Origin: Streptomyces sp. NBC_00162 | GTDB taxonomy: Bacteria; Actinomycetota; Actinomycetes; Streptomycetales; Streptomycetaceae | DNA: 64,000 nucleotides | Assembly: GCF_024611995.1 (NCBI RefSeq) | Contig: NZ_CP102509.1 | Location: forward strand, 8,432,001 to 8,496,000 | Direction: 5' to 3' | Notes under the pieces: generated by a model | The model's database searches: none | The model's input: only the letters and a program-made list of their open reading frames with translations | What the model was told of the DNA's origin: nothing | In this document: piece after piece, positions 36,570 to 45,333 of the stretch | Numbering within the stretch: the first letter of the stretch is position 1 | Layout: each line of letters opens with the position of its first letter | Translations under genes and position numbers: made by a program

Positions 36570-37334
36570 CTACTTAACTACGAGGGCAACAACAATGGGG
36601 GCGAGGACGATGTTCACCCCGTGTGTCGCCATGCAGAGCCACAGAGAGCCCGTCCGTGCGTGCACCCAGCACCAGATCATGCTCACGCCGAAAGCCCATA
36701 CAAAGTATGCTGCGCCGGCCACATACGGGTATGCAGGCAAAAGGTAGACCAGTTGGGCCGAGTGGCGGAGTCCGAACAGGGTGGACGTGACGACCGAAGC
36801 GATCGGCAGCGAGTAGCGCCCCAACAGCGAGCCTTGGAGGAATCCCCGGTAGAAGAGTTCCTCCCCGAACATGGGCCACAGTCCCAGGAAGACGTACGCG
36901 ATGATCAGCGCGAACCAGCTTCCATAACGCGCGGCGTACAGATCCGCGAACTTCCCATAGGTCGCAAGCAGGTTCCATGCGGGATCCCGCGTCTTGCCGA
37001 GGACGGTCATAGCGAGGCTGTAGAGAAGGATGAAGCCGCCGATGAACGCGATGGCGGCAGCAAACGGTCGGCCCTGCTTCGGAAGATGCGCCCGAATCTC
37101 AGGCCAGGGTCGACCGGTGGGGCGAACCCGAAACCAAAGCGGGATGACAATGGCGAGGCACGCGTGAAAGACAGGAAACGGCGCGTAGGGCCAGCCTTGC
37201 CATGACTCCGGAAGGGCGACCGCGGTGACCAGTACACCGATGCAGAGAACGGTGAGCGGGTGGAGTCCGCCGACGGGTGCGGTGGGGTCGGCGGCTTGCG
37301 CGTCCGGAACCGCGGGTCTCCTTACGTTCGCCAT
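36570..37334 (-). CDS. CPBP family intramembrane metalloprotease (Rce1-like)
   Basis: 254 residues with about seven to eight membrane segments. The catalytic motifs are EELFYRG (EExxxR), FGLRHSAQ (FxxxH) and a late His in THGVNI. CPBP enzymes cleave prenylated or membrane substrates, or protect producers from their own bacteriocins. It lies 11 bp downstream of the hydrolase gene and 8 bp upstream of the FkbM gene, so it is part of the same operon and could act in self-protection or maturation. Confidence 0.9.
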   Translation of the reverse strand: MANVRRPAVPDAQAADPTAPVGGLHPLTVLCIGVLVTAVALPESWQGWPYAPFPVFHACLAIVIPLWFRVRPTGRPWPEIRAHLPKQGRPFAAAIAFIGGFILLYSLAMTVLGKTRDPAWNLLATYGKFADLYAARYGSWFALIIAYVFLGLWPMFGEELFYRGFLQGSLLGRYSLPIASVVTSTLFGLRHSAQLVYLLPAYPYVAGAAYFVWAFGVSMIWCWVHARTGSLWLCMATHGVNIVLAPIVVALVVK

Positions 37335-37345
37335 GGTCTCATCAG

Positions 37346-38212
37346 CTACTCCACGCTTGAGATGAAGCGGCGAACGGTCTCGTTGACGAATGAGTCGTCT
37401 ACGTAGGTGATGAAGTGCTCACCACCTGGCTTGATGACCGCTGCACCCGCGTTGGGAAGCAGCGCGGCCATGCGGCGGGCCTGGGCGACCGAGACGATGT
37501 GGTCGTTGTCGCCGGAGATGACCAGGCTCGGCACGTGAACCTCGCCCGGCGTCGGGCGATGCTCGGTCAGGTTGGGAAGAATGCTGTGCTTGAACAGCGC
37601 CGTCAACCGAAAGACGACCAGCGCCTCCTGGACGATCCACTCCGGTTTGATCTGGGTCCCTCCGACGAAGCGCCCAAGGAGTGTCGCAAACACACGCGAT
37701 GACACCACTCGCTCGATGGGAAGGTGTTCCAGCATCTTCAGCCAGAAGCCGTAGGGTTGCGGGAACCGGTAACGGTCGGCCAGCCCGACGAAGACCATCG
37801 AGCGACACAACTCGGGGTGATGCTTGGCCAGATAATAGGCTGCCGCACCCGTGTCGCCCCACACGACGAAGTGCGCGCGGCTGATACCGAGGGCGGAAAG
37901 CAGGCAGCGGACCTCGTGGGCCCTGTCCTTGATGCCGACTCGCGTGTTCGTGCTGAGCAGCGGTTCATAGAGCACGACGCGGTGGTCGCGCTGGAACTCT
38001 GCGATTTGAGGTGCGTAGACGAAGTTCAGTTCGGTGACCATGGGCAGGAGTACAACGGCGTCCCCCTCTCCGCAGTCGAGTACGCGGAGTGTTCTGCCGT
38101 CGGGAAGCGTGACGGGACGCATGGCCGCCGCGATCGCTCTTTGGTCCTCGGTCATCCTCGTGCGAAGCGAGTCCGAGACGGGAGGTCGCACCCATGTGCG
38201 CGCGTCAGTCAT
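37346..38212 (-). CDS. alpha/beta hydrolase with Asp nucleophile
   Basis: 288 residues from ATG 38212, which overlaps the upstream stop by 8 bp. The nucleophile elbow reads VVWGDTGAAA with Asp at about residue 120 in the place of Ser. This is the arrangement of haloalkane dehalogenases, epoxide hydrolases and OleB-like beta-lactone decarboxylases. The acid is in VISGDNDHIV and the His in GGEHFITY. Coupling to a KAS III-like gene recalls OleA-OleB pairs of long-chain olefin synthesis, although no OleC-like ligase is present. Confidence 0.82.
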   Translation of the reverse strand: MTDARTWVRPPVSDSLRTRMTEDQRAIAAAMRPVTLPDGRTLRVLDCGEGDAVVLLPMVTELNFVYAPQIAEFQRDHRVVLYEPLLSTNTRVGIKDRAHEVRCLLSALGISRAHFVVWGDTGAAAYYLAKHHPELCRSMVFVGLADRYRFPQPYGFWLKMLEHLPIERVVSSRVFATLLGRFVGGTQIKPEWIVQEALVVFRLTALFKHSILPNLTEHRPTPGEVHVPSLVISGDNDHIVSVAQARRMAALLPNAGAAVIKPGGEHFITYVDDSFVNETVRRFISSVE

Positions 38213-39230
38213 TGCACCCCGCCTCACCGGGCAGGAGCTCGATTGCCGCTGCGCCGCAGGAGAACCCGAGGCCGAAGGCGAGAAGCAACAGCTTTTGCCC
38301 TGAACGGAGTAGGCCTTCGTCTCTGGCCAGGGAGAGATTCACCAACAGGCTGGCCGGGCCCATGTTCCCCAGGCGGCTGGCAGGCATCGGAAAAATCTCC
38401 GGCCGGAAGCCCAGAGCCTCGATGAGAACGTGCAGCATGCGAACGTTCGGCTGATGGGAGATGACGAGGTGGACGTCGTCGTGGCACCACCCGGCTTCTT
38501 CGAGTACACGGGAAACCAGGGGAGGGATGACGCGTACCCCCGTACGAACCAGGCCAGAGCCGTCCATGTCGTAGAAACCCGCTTGCACGCTGACCCCTTC
38601 GGGGCCGGCGTTGTAGCCCAGTACCGGGATGCTCCCGAGGGCCGCATGGTCGGCGTGAGTCACCCACTGGATGCTCATGACCTTCGCCGACATGCCCTGT
38701 GACGTGGTGTGCCGCTCGACCACGACCGCGCCCGCACCAGCGCCGAAGAGCCCGACCGTGCCCCTGTCCTCCGAGCTGATGATCGGCAGGAAATCCACGC
38801 TCGACGAGATGACGACCCGACTGCAACGATTGCTCGACAACATGAGCACAGCCATCTCGAACATGGCCACAGGTTCAGCGCACACTCCGTCAACGGAGAG
38901 CACTCGTAGACCCTTGAGCCCCAGCGCATTCGCCAAGATGACCCCGGACGGCGGGGTGAAGGCCGTCAGGCCGTTCTGGATGTGAAGGAGAACTGTTTCG
39001 GGGCCCAACATGTCAGGTCTCAGCCCACTCGACTGGAGAGCCGACTCGACAGCGGACACCGCCAGCGTGAGTACGTCCTCTCCTTCCCCGCAAACCCGTC
39101 GTTCATCAATCCCTGTTCGCTTCGTGAACCAATCCGTGGACAGCCCCATCGAAACAGCCAAGCCGGTGTTCGAGACAATCCTGGAGCCGACGGCATGACC
39201 GGTGCCTGAAATACTGAACTGCTCGAGCAC
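38205..39230 (-). CDS. 3-oxoacyl-ACP synthase III family condensing enzyme
   Basis: 341 residues from GTG 39230, chosen because GAAGGAG lies just upstream and the fold begins at FSISGTGHAVG. The thiolase-fold triad is intact: Cys117 (VDGVCAEP), His259 (ISHQPN) and Asn289 (LGNMGPAS). It is therefore predicted to be a working Claisen-condensing enzyme or acyltransferase of the KAS III/OleA/HMG-synthase superfamily. It shows clear divergence from primary-metabolism FabH (for example GVCAEP instead of ACAG). It is translationally coupled to the Asp-nucleophile hydrolase. Confidence 0.88.
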   Translation of the reverse strand: MLEQFSISGTGHAVGSRIVSNTGLAVSMGLSTDWFTKRTGIDERRVCGEGEDVLTLAVSAVESALQSSGLRPDMLGPETVLLHIQNGLTAFTPPSGVILANALGLKGLRVLSVDGVCAEPVAMFEMAVLMLSSNRCSRVVISSSVDFLPIISSEDRGTVGLFGAGAGAVVVERHTTSQGMSAKVMSIQWVTHADHAALGSIPVLGYNAGPEGVSVQAGFYDMDGSGLVRTGVRVIPPLVSRVLEEAGWCHDDVHLVISHQPNVRMLHVLIEALGFRPEIFPMPASRLGNMGPASLLVNLSLARDEGLLRSGQKLLLLAFGLGFSCGAAAIELLPGEAGCND

Positions 39231-39321
39231 GACCTCACTCCTTCGGGGGTGAAAGTTGGTCCGGCATCCGGCCAGGAGAAGCGAGCTGCATCTGACCTGT
39301 GAAGGTGTGGCTGGCCCAAGG

Positions 39322-40479
39322 TTACGTCCGGTGCAATTGATCCGCGACTCGCTGCTGGTCAATTCGGTAGATGTAGAAGCTGCTGTACGTAAAGGACCGG
39401 TCCCGCGCGAAGAGCCGGTGGGCGAGATCGTCCTCGCTGACCACCGCACTTCGGAGCTCCGGAGGGACAGGAAGTGAGCGTACGAGGGAACGGTAGATGA
39501 AGCGGCCGCCTGGCGTACCAGCCCTGAGCACGCTGCGCACCGTCGTATGGAGGGACTCCCGGCTCATCCAGTCAAATATGTCCAGAAGGTTGAACTTGTC
39601 GACCGACGACTCGGGCAATGAATCGAGGTACTCGGTGAGCCAGGCCGTGACGTTGACTACGCGATCAGCCGTTTGCTTCAGGGTGTCGAAGTTCCGTTCG
39701 AGGAGGTAGGGAGGAACGTTCTCCGCGTCCAGGTAGGCGCCAAAAAATGCCTGGGCGATGAAATAGTTGTCACGTATCGGGACGGTGGTCAGCACATATT
39801 CCACGCGATCGCGTATGTATCGCCCTATGTCATGACGGTCTTGAATCAGGTCATACTGGGAGGGGTGCATGCCGGCGCAGGCAAGTACCCATCGGGAGCC
39901 GAGGATTTTGAGTACCGAACCGCGCAACAACCGCGGGTGGATCTCGCGGTAGTAGAAATCGCGCTGGTCATCGATGTCGTCAACCTCGAAGAACTGGCGC
40001 ATCCGTCGCTCTCCGAGTTGGCATCGCATATAGCGGCGAATCCACTTCAAGAAGAACCCCAGCTTGCCCTGGGCAAGTATCCCGCGTTCCAGTACCCGAG
40101 TGTTACTGTCCCAGTAATTTCGTGCGTCATCAGGCAACTTTGCTCGCAGTGCTCGCCGGTAGATGTCCACCGCCTCTGTGCTGCCACAGGACGTGAGGAG
40201 AGAGCAGAAGTCGGCATGGTCAAGGTGTCGGATGCCTGCCAGCTTGAGGTCGAGCAGGTACGTCTGAGCGGGGTTGGGGTCGACGCAGATGAGCTGGCGG
40301 GGCCGTAGGCAGAGGAGGTTCAGGCAGTTGCAGCCACCCGACGTGATGGACAGAACGGTGTCCTGGTCCGCCGATATGCGGAGCGCCTCACGATCGAGAA
40401 GCGGATCCTCCCAGGACTGGTTGAATACCAATCCGCGGAAGTAGGTGCGTTCTATCAGTCGATTGAGCGTGCTCTTCAT
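39322..40479 (-). CDS. DUF3419 / BtaA-like S-adenosylmethionine 3-amino-3-carboxypropyl transferase
   Basis: 385 residues from ATG 40479. FNQSWEDP at residues 19-26 matches the BtaA signature. The SAM-binding segment SITSGGCNCL and the acidic LICVDPNPAQ follow. The C-terminal part has LLDIFDWM and GGRFIYRSL, also typical of the family. BtaA moves the 3-amino-3-carboxypropyl group of SAM to diacylglycerol in betaine-lipid synthesis. No BtaB-like N-methyltransferase is next to it, so another acceptor is possible. It is first in the - strand operon, 91 bp upstream of the condensing enzyme. Confidence 0.85.
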   Translation of the reverse strand: MKSTLNRLIERTYFRGLVFNQSWEDPLLDREALRISADQDTVLSITSGGCNCLNLLCLRPRQLICVDPNPAQTYLLDLKLAGIRHLDHADFCSLLTSCGSTEAVDIYRRALRAKLPDDARNYWDSNTRVLERGILAQGKLGFFLKWIRRYMRCQLGERRMRQFFEVDDIDDQRDFYYREIHPRLLRGSVLKILGSRWVLACAGMHPSQYDLIQDRHDIGRYIRDRVEYVLTTVPIRDNYFIAQAFFGAYLDAENVPPYLLERNFDTLKQTADRVVNVTAWLTEYLDSLPESSVDKFNLLDIFDWMSRESLHTTVRSVLRAGTPGGRFIYRSLVRSLPVPPELRSAVVSEDDLAHRLFARDRSFTYSSFYIYRIDQQRVADQLHRT

Positions 40480-40807
40480 AACGCGAGCCCCATCGCCGGC
40501 CTGGTCCTGTCGAGATGAGGGCAGTAGCACCCATTGCCCCTACTGCCCCACCCCTCCCTGTTGGTAACATTTGTCACCAGATGCTACTCCGAGTGACTCT
40601 TATTCGCTCCTTGACGCGGCGGTCGCCACCCTGCCGCCCTGCTTCCGGGCGTCCTGGACGCACCGGGCCCGGGGTCTCCTGGCTGACGGCACCCCCGGCA
40701 TGGCAGATGTGGAGTGGGCCGAAGGGTGCGCGGTGGTGCCGGCGTCAAATGGCCAGCGCTGACCGCTGATTGCTCTTTCGTCCGGCTGACCTCTCTCGGT
40801 CTGCTCG
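40480..40807 (+). other. intergenic region, no gene recognised
   Basis: About 330 bp upstream of the DUF3419 gene. AT content is higher than around it near 40550-40610 (GTTGGTAACATTTGTCACC), a likely place for the promoter of the - strand operon. A frame reading SLLDAAVATLPPCFRASW on the + strand may be a gene fragment but could not be assigned. Confidence 0.4.
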
Positions 40808-41137
40808 ATGAGCATTCCGTACGAGCTGAGAGAGGTCCTCGGGACGCCGCCGACTGCTTACGTCGCCTACACCCCTGACTCCGCCAGACCGCCCGGTGAA
40901 ACGCTCAAGGATCAGCTCGACGCTGTCGGAATGCCGGAGGCCGACCTGGCTCGGTGTACCGGTTTCCCGTGGGGAACCAGTCGGAGTCCGCCTGGCGTCG
41001 CCGACCCGAGGTGGCCGAAGGCCTGGCGCAGCTACTGGACCGCGTTCCGCCGTTCACCGTCTTGGGACCACTTCTTGATCACCGTCTTCCGCGAGTTCCC
41101 TCACATCCGAGGGGGATCGGAATCGAAGCAGAAGTGA
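40808..41137 (+). pseudogene. HigA/XRE-type HTH fragment
   Basis: Starts MSIPYELREVLG and contains PPGETLKDQLDAVGMPEADLARCTG, the N-terminal half of a HigA-like or XRE regulator helix-turn-helix. The recognition helix and everything after it are lost, and the remaining frame is unrelated. No toxin gene is adjacent. Confidence 0.4.
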
Positions 41138-41253
41138 ACGCTTTCCCGAATTTCCTGTCAGTCCTTTTCCAGCGCTTCGACGCGTACGGCTGAGTCGGCC
41201 AAGCCGGCACTTGTCACTGATAGTGGCTGGCCAGGTACATAGTGTCCGCGTTT

Positions 41254-41275
41254 GCCTGCCTTCAGTAGGGCAGGC
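41254..41275. promoter_or_regulatory. hairpin upstream of lspA
   Basis: GCCTGCC-TTCAGTAG-GGCAGGC, a 7-bp stem with an 8-nt loop, about 57 bp before the start of the signal peptidase gene. It may be an operator or a weak attenuator. Confidence 0.4.
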
Positions 41276-41331
41276 GCTATTGTGTCGTAATGCCGTCTCG
41301 TCATGGCGGCTCGGTATCAGTGGAGTGAATC

Positions 41332-41916
41332 ATGACTACCAGCAGTTCCTCGCAACCCCAGCGGGAGACAGCAGGGACCGAAACCGGCGCCCGAGCTCTG
41401 AGCAAGAGCCATCTGGCCGCATTGCTGGCAGCAGCTGGTCTCACCTACGCATTGGACCTGGGCAGCAAGCTCCTGGCCGTCTCGCGGTTGGAGAACCACG
41501 AGCCCGTCGGCGTAATCGGCCGCGTGCTCACTCTCCAGGTGATACGCAACTCGGGCGCGGCGTTCAGTATGGGCCAGGCGGTCACTGCTGTGTTCACGGC
41601 GATCGCGCTCGTGGTCGTCGTGGTCATCGTGCGTGCCTCACGCAAGCTCCACAGCCTCCCGTGGGCTCTCGCCCTGGGCCTGCTGTTGGGGGGTGCGCTC
41701 GGCAATCTGACTGACCGGATCTTCCGGGCACCTGGGGTCTTCCGAGGGCACGTCGTCGACTTCATCTCTGTTCAGCACTTCGCGGTCTTCAATCTCGCCG
41801 ACTCGGCGATTGTCTGCGGGGGAGCCCTGATGATCCTCCTTTCGTTCTTGGGCGTTTCCCTGGGCGGAACCGCCCCGCAAGACCGCCGGGACAGCGGCAT
41901 CGTCGTCCCGGGGTGA
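41332..41916 (+). CDS. lspA: signal peptidase II (lipoprotein signal peptidase)
   Basis: 194 residues with four membrane segments. Catalytic Asp motifs are complete: GNLTDR (first Asp) and FNLADSAIV (second Asp), plus the conserved NSGAAFSMG. It cleaves the prolipoprotein signal peptide before the lipidated Cys. Streptomycetes carry a housekeeping copy elsewhere next to rluD/ileS. This one stands alone beside an IS3 element, so it is probably an accessory copy. Such extra copies can confer resistance to globomycin-like inhibitors, but nothing here shows that. Confidence 0.92.
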   Translation: MTTSSSSQPQRETAGTETGARALSKSHLAALLAAAGLTYALDLGSKLLAVSRLENHEPVGVIGRVLTLQVIRNSGAAFSMGQAVTAVFTAIALVVVVVIVRASRKLHSLPWALALGLLLGGALGNLTDRIFRAPGVFRGHVVDFISVQHFAVFNLADSAIVCGGALMILLSFLGVSLGGTAPQDRRDSGIVVPG

Positions 41917-41988
41917 CACGCATCCCCACCGCGTAGCAGATCCTGGAACCGCACCCCACCGGGCCTTGACCCCGGATCTTGAACACGT

Positions 41989-42891
41989 CTATGCGGCTTG
42001 GGCCAGGGTAGTTGCTGCTTGTTGTAGGGCGTTCTCGTAGGCGATCGGGGACCGCTGACCGAGACGGGAATGCCGGCGTCGGGTGTTGTATCGGGTCAGC
42101 CAACAGAAGGCGTCGAGTCGCGGCTCGCGCTCGTCCGACCAGCCCTTCCTGCTCTTGAGGGTCTCCCTCTTGAAGGCGGTGTTGAAGCTTTCCGCGGCGG
42201 CGTTGTCCGCGTTGGACCCGACCGCACCCATGCTCTGCCGGACCCCTGCTGACCTGCAGATTTCAGCGAAGATCTTACTCGTATATTGCGACCCGTGATC
42301 GGTGTGCATCACCGCTGCGGCCAAGCTCCCGCGGGTCCGCTCAGCTACCGCCAGGGCGTCGATGACGAGCTGGGTGCGCATGTGGTCGGCGATGGCCCAC
42401 CCGGCGAGCCGGCGTGAGGCGAGGTCGACGACGGTCGCGAGATAGAGCGGCTTCCCACCGCTGACCGGCGGGTATGTGATGTCGCCGACGTACTTCGTGT
42501 TCACCGCGGCCGCGGTGAAGTCACGTCCGATCAGATCCGGTGCCTTCGGCGCCGCCTGGTCCGCGACGGTGGTGCGGTGCCGGCGGCGCAGACGCACTCC
42601 CTCGAGCCCGATGGTCCGCATGATCCTGGCGACGCGCTTGTGGTTGATCACCGGGCCGCCCTCGTCGCGGAGCTCGGCGGTGATCCTGGGGGCTCCGTAG
42701 GTTCCGTCGGAGTCCTGGTGGGCCTTGCGTATCCGGGCTGCGAGCCCGGCCTCGACGGCCTGCCGGGCCGCCCTCGCGGCTGCGGTGCGGCGCCAGTAGT
42801 AGAAGCTCGAGCGGGCCAGGCCGAGAATGTCACAGAGCCGCTTGACGCCGAAACGGCGCTGGTGATCTTCAACGAACTGGCAGCGGTTCAC
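41989..42891 (-). CDS. IS3 family transposase OrfB
   Basis: About 300 residues from GTG 42891. It has an HTH_21 region (RKAHQDSDGTYGAPRITAEL) and an rve integrase core with YVGDITYPP (first Asp), MHTDHGSQYTS (second Asp) and NAAAESFNTAFKRE (Glu). In IS3 elements it is usually made as an OrfAB fusion by -1 frameshift at the overlap (42869-42891). Confidence 0.92.
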   Translation of the reverse strand: MNRCQFVEDHQRRFGVKRLCDILGLARSSFYYWRRTAAARAARQAVEAGLAARIRKAHQDSDGTYGAPRITAELRDEGGPVINHKRVARIMRTIGLEGVRLRRRHRTTVADQAAPKAPDLIGRDFTAAAVNTKYVGDITYPPVSGGKPLYLATVVDLASRRLAGWAIADHMRTQLVIDALAVAERTRGSLAAAVMHTDHGSQYTSKIFAEICRSAGVRQSMGAVGSNADNAAAESFNTAFKRETLKSRKGWSDEREPRLDAFCWLTRYNTRRRHSRLGQRSPIAYENALQQAATTLAQAA

Positions 42892-43252
42892 CAGCGCGCG
42901 TCTCCGTCGCGAAATACCGGGCCGCCTTGCGGTGAATGTCACGCTCTTCCTCAAGCTCACGGATCCTCTTCCGGGCAGCGGCCAGATCTGCCTGAACGTC
43001 GCCACCGCCCACCTGCACAGCAGCCAGCCGAGCGGAGTCAGTGCCGGGCTGGCGCCCGTCGGCGGCCCGGATCCAGTTCCGCAGCGTCTCGGTGTTCACC
43101 CCGAGATCGCCGGCGACGGACTTGATCGTCGCTCCCGGCCTCGACCGGTACAACGCGACCGCGTCCGCCTTGAACTCGGCGGGGTAATGCTTCATCCCCA
43201 CGGGGACTCCGTTCTCCTGGACCATCAAGAACCAAGTGTCTCCGGTGTCCAA
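42869..43252 (-). CDS. IS3 family transposase OrfA
   Basis: DNA-binding OrfA with KHYPAEFKADAVALYRSRPG, the helix-turn-helix TIKSVAGDLGVNTETLRNWI and the leucine-zipper region AARKRIRELEEERDI. The likely start is ATG 43195 (MKHYP), although the frame is open from 43252. Confidence 0.88.
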   Translation of the reverse strand: MDTGDTWFLMVQENGVPVGMKHYPAEFKADAVALYRSRPGATIKSVAGDLGVNTETLRNWIRAADGRQPGTDSARLAAVQVGGGDVQADLAAARKRIRELEEERDIHRKAARYFATETRAGEPLPVR

Positions 43253-43272
43253 AACCCGGGGTCAGGGCCCCC

Positions 43273-43667
43273 GAGGATTGCCCCCGCAGCCAGTCACGCT
43301 GTACCGCTCCCCCCACAGAGGAAACAAGGCTCTAGAGGCGGACGGACTCGATCCTTCTCTTCACCCACCAACCGCCGAGGGTGGCCCCGGAACGGCCTAT
43401 CTGGTCGAGAGTGAAAAGGTCGTACAGAGATACGCTGAACAGGGAATCATGGAAGATGGATACCATGAGTGGGTGATGAGGCCGGGATTTTTGGAGGCGT
43501 TCCCGCCGGGTGGTCATCCCGATGGGCCCAAGCTTAGGATCCCGCATGACGGTCGACCGGATGAATGGCAGTGGGTCATCAAGCAGGCGGATATCCCTCA
43601 CTTCAATTCGTTCATCCAGGACAAGAAATGGATCAACTTCTATCAAGGGTATCGTTGGGAAGATTGA
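43273..43667 (+). pseudogene. C-terminal fragment, toxin-like, truncated by IS3
   Basis: The open frame enters directly from the IS3 right end and ends YRWED at 43667. The sequence QRYAEQGIMEDGYHEWVMRPG then RIPHDGRPDEWQWVIKQADI and FNSFIQDKKWINFYQGYRW is compact, aromatic and charged, like the C-terminal domain of a secreted or polymorphic toxin. I cannot assign it to a family. GC content drops here relative to the flanks, continuing through the next gene. Confidence 0.5.
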
Positions 43668-43730
43668 TCGCACGCGTGATGCGGAGCAGTACCTTCTGTC
43701 TGCAAGTCGTTGATTTTTGTGAAGGTGAGC

Positions 43731-44237
43731 ATGGACCTTGAGCCTGGTCAAGTGTGTAGGGGGGTAATTTCCGGCGTGGATGATTTCTGTTTGACGGTCA
43801 CTCTCGAGGGAGGGGTGCATGGGAGGGTCTCCGCGGCCAACCTTTCATGGAAAAGAGTAGATCATCCATCGCAAGTCGCTAGCGTCGGGGAAGAAGTCAC
43901 AGTCGTCTTCATGAGTTTCGACCCCGACCGAAATGATATCTCTCTTTCCATTAAAGACCTTACTGTCGACCCTTTCATCGAATTTGCACGTACACAGCTG
44001 GGTGAGACTTGTCTCGGGCGGGTCGCTAAAATCACTCCCATCGGATTTTTTGTGCGCCTCCCTTCGGGAATCGAAGGCCTTCTGCCAGGTTCTAGTCCGG
44101 TCGATGTCGGGGTCGGGCACGCTGAAATCGGTGATGAAGTTGCAGTCAGGGTTGACTACATAAACCTCCAGCGCCGACAAGTGCGTGTTTCGCTGGTCAA
44201 TGGCGCAAATGAAGAACAGCAGGCACATCCGAGCTAA
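43731..44237 (+). CDS. two-S1-domain RNA-binding protein
   Basis: 168 residues from ATG 43731, preceded by GAAGG. It has two S1 (OB-fold) domains: residues about 5-75 (GQVCRGVISGVDDFCLTVTL...GRVSAANLSW...VTVVFMSFDPDRNDISLSIK) and 85-160 (GETCLGRVAKITPIGFFVRLPSGIEGLLP...VRVDYINLQRRQVRVSL). Base composition is less GC-rich than neighbours. Located 60 bp after a toxin-like tail, it may be an immunity or accessory protein, but free-standing S1 proteins also occur alone. Confidence 0.8.
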   Translation: MDLEPGQVCRGVISGVDDFCLTVTLEGGVHGRVSAANLSWKRVDHPSQVASVGEEVTVVFMSFDPDRNDISLSIKDLTVDPFIEFARTQLGETCLGRVAKITPIGFFVRLPSGIEGLLPGSSPVDVGVGHAEIGDEVAVRVDYINLQRRQVRVSLVNGANEEQQAHPS

Positions 44238-44437
44238 GGGCTGTCCCGTAACTGATCTTTGGCATGAGAGTGGTCGGCTGTGATCGGTTCCTGGGTCCCA
44301 CTCTGTGGAAGAGGCGCCGGCCTCGGTTCACCCCTGTGACCGCACGAGACAGCAGCGGATGCCAGGGGCCGTCCTCCCGGCAACGTGTGGATCCACCCGC
44401 CCGGGGAGATGAGCAGGGCCCCTGTTATCGTGCGCCG

Positions 44438-44869
44438 ATGTCAACGATCAAGCAGTTCCAAGTGACCTTCGACTGCGCGGAACCTGCGCGCCTCGCCGCC
44501 TTCTGGTGCGAGGTGCTGGGGTACGTCGTACCGACAGTCCCGGAGGGCTTTGCCACGTGGGAGGAGTACCACCACTCGCTGCCGCCTGAGGACGAGGTCT
44601 ACTTCGCGTGCGCTGATCCCTCGGGTGTGGGCCCGCGCGTGCTCTTCCAGCGAGTTCCCGAAGGCAAGGTCGTCAAGAACCGGGTGCATCTTGATGTGCG
44701 GGTCGGCACAGGGCTTGTGGGTGACGAGCGCCTGGCCACACTCGAGGCCGAATGCGCACGGCTGATGGCGCTCGGCGCGAAGCACGTGCTGACGCAGCGC
44801 GTCGATGGCGTCAACGAGTCGTGCATCACGATGCAGGACATCGAGGGCAACGAGTTCTGCCTCGCCTGA
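44438..44869 (+). CDS. VOC / glyoxalase family protein
   Basis: 143 residues from ATG 44438. The vicinal-oxygen-chelate pattern is seen in QVTFDCAEPARLAAFWCEVLGY (first module) and in NRVHLDVRVG...MQDIEGNEFCLA (second module with the metal-ligand His and Glu). Members with this FDCAEPARLAxFW start are common in Streptomyces and of unknown substrate. No partner gene is adjacent. Confidence 0.85.
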   Translation: MSTIKQFQVTFDCAEPARLAAFWCEVLGYVVPTVPEGFATWEEYHHSLPPEDEVYFACADPSGVGPRVLFQRVPEGKVVKNRVHLDVRVGTGLVGDERLATLEAECARLMALGAKHVLTQRVDGVNESCITMQDIEGNEFCLA

Positions 44870-44936
44870 TTCTCCTCCGAGACTGCGAGGGGGAGCCGTC
44901 TCCCGGGGACCTCTCAGGTCTCGTATGCGGCAGAAG

Positions 44937-45333
44937 CTATCCCGTGAGAGCGAGGTTGTGCAGTCGGGCGATGCCGAGCATGGCGTGTCGGACCCCGTCG
45001 CCCTTGGGACGGCAGTCGCGGAGGATCTTCCAGGTCTTCATGCGGGCGAAGACGTGCTCGACGCGGGCCCGGACCTGTTTGTGCGAGCGATTGTGCTCGC
45101 GCTTCCAGCCCGGCAACTCTTCGCCCGGGGTGCGGCGGTGGGGCATGAGGAGGCCGATGCCCGGATTGCCGCCGTCGGCCATCGTGAGGGTCCTGCCCAC
45201 GGCGGCCTTCGCGCCAGACTCCTCCCATGCCCGGCAGTCGTTGCGATTGCCGGGCAAAGGCTCACCGACCACCACGACCAGGTGGGTATCCGCATCAATG
45301 ACGACCTGGTGGTTGGTGGAGTACCGGTAGTTC
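44937..45333 (-). pseudogene. IS5/ISL2-like DDE transposase C-terminal remnant
   Basis: Encodes NHQVVIDADTHLVVVVGEPL...GNRNDCRAWEESG and the C-terminal HNRSHKQVRARVEHVFARMKTWKIL, the Glu-containing motif of transposases with a DDE_Tnp_4-type core. The N-terminal half is absent. It borders a truncated GNAT gene, so the two truncations may share one event. Confidence 0.75.

Larger units (their letters stand above)
41961..43272 (-). mobile_element. IS3-family element, apparently complete
   Basis: Contains overlapping orfA and orfB on the - strand. The ends are imperfect inverted repeats: left GGGCCTTGACCCCGGATCTT and right ...CCCGGGGTCAGGGCCC, with 2-4 differences over about 26 bp. A target duplication could not be fixed because the repeat merges with flanking G/C. 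A 5'-truncated relative lies at 61395-62108 in the same orientation. Confidence 0.82.

Noticed and set aside
36570..37334. Bacteriocin/lantipeptide immunity locus based on the CPBP protease
   Set aside because: No small peptide or modifying enzyme gene is near; the operon partners are lipid and methyltransferase-type enzymes.
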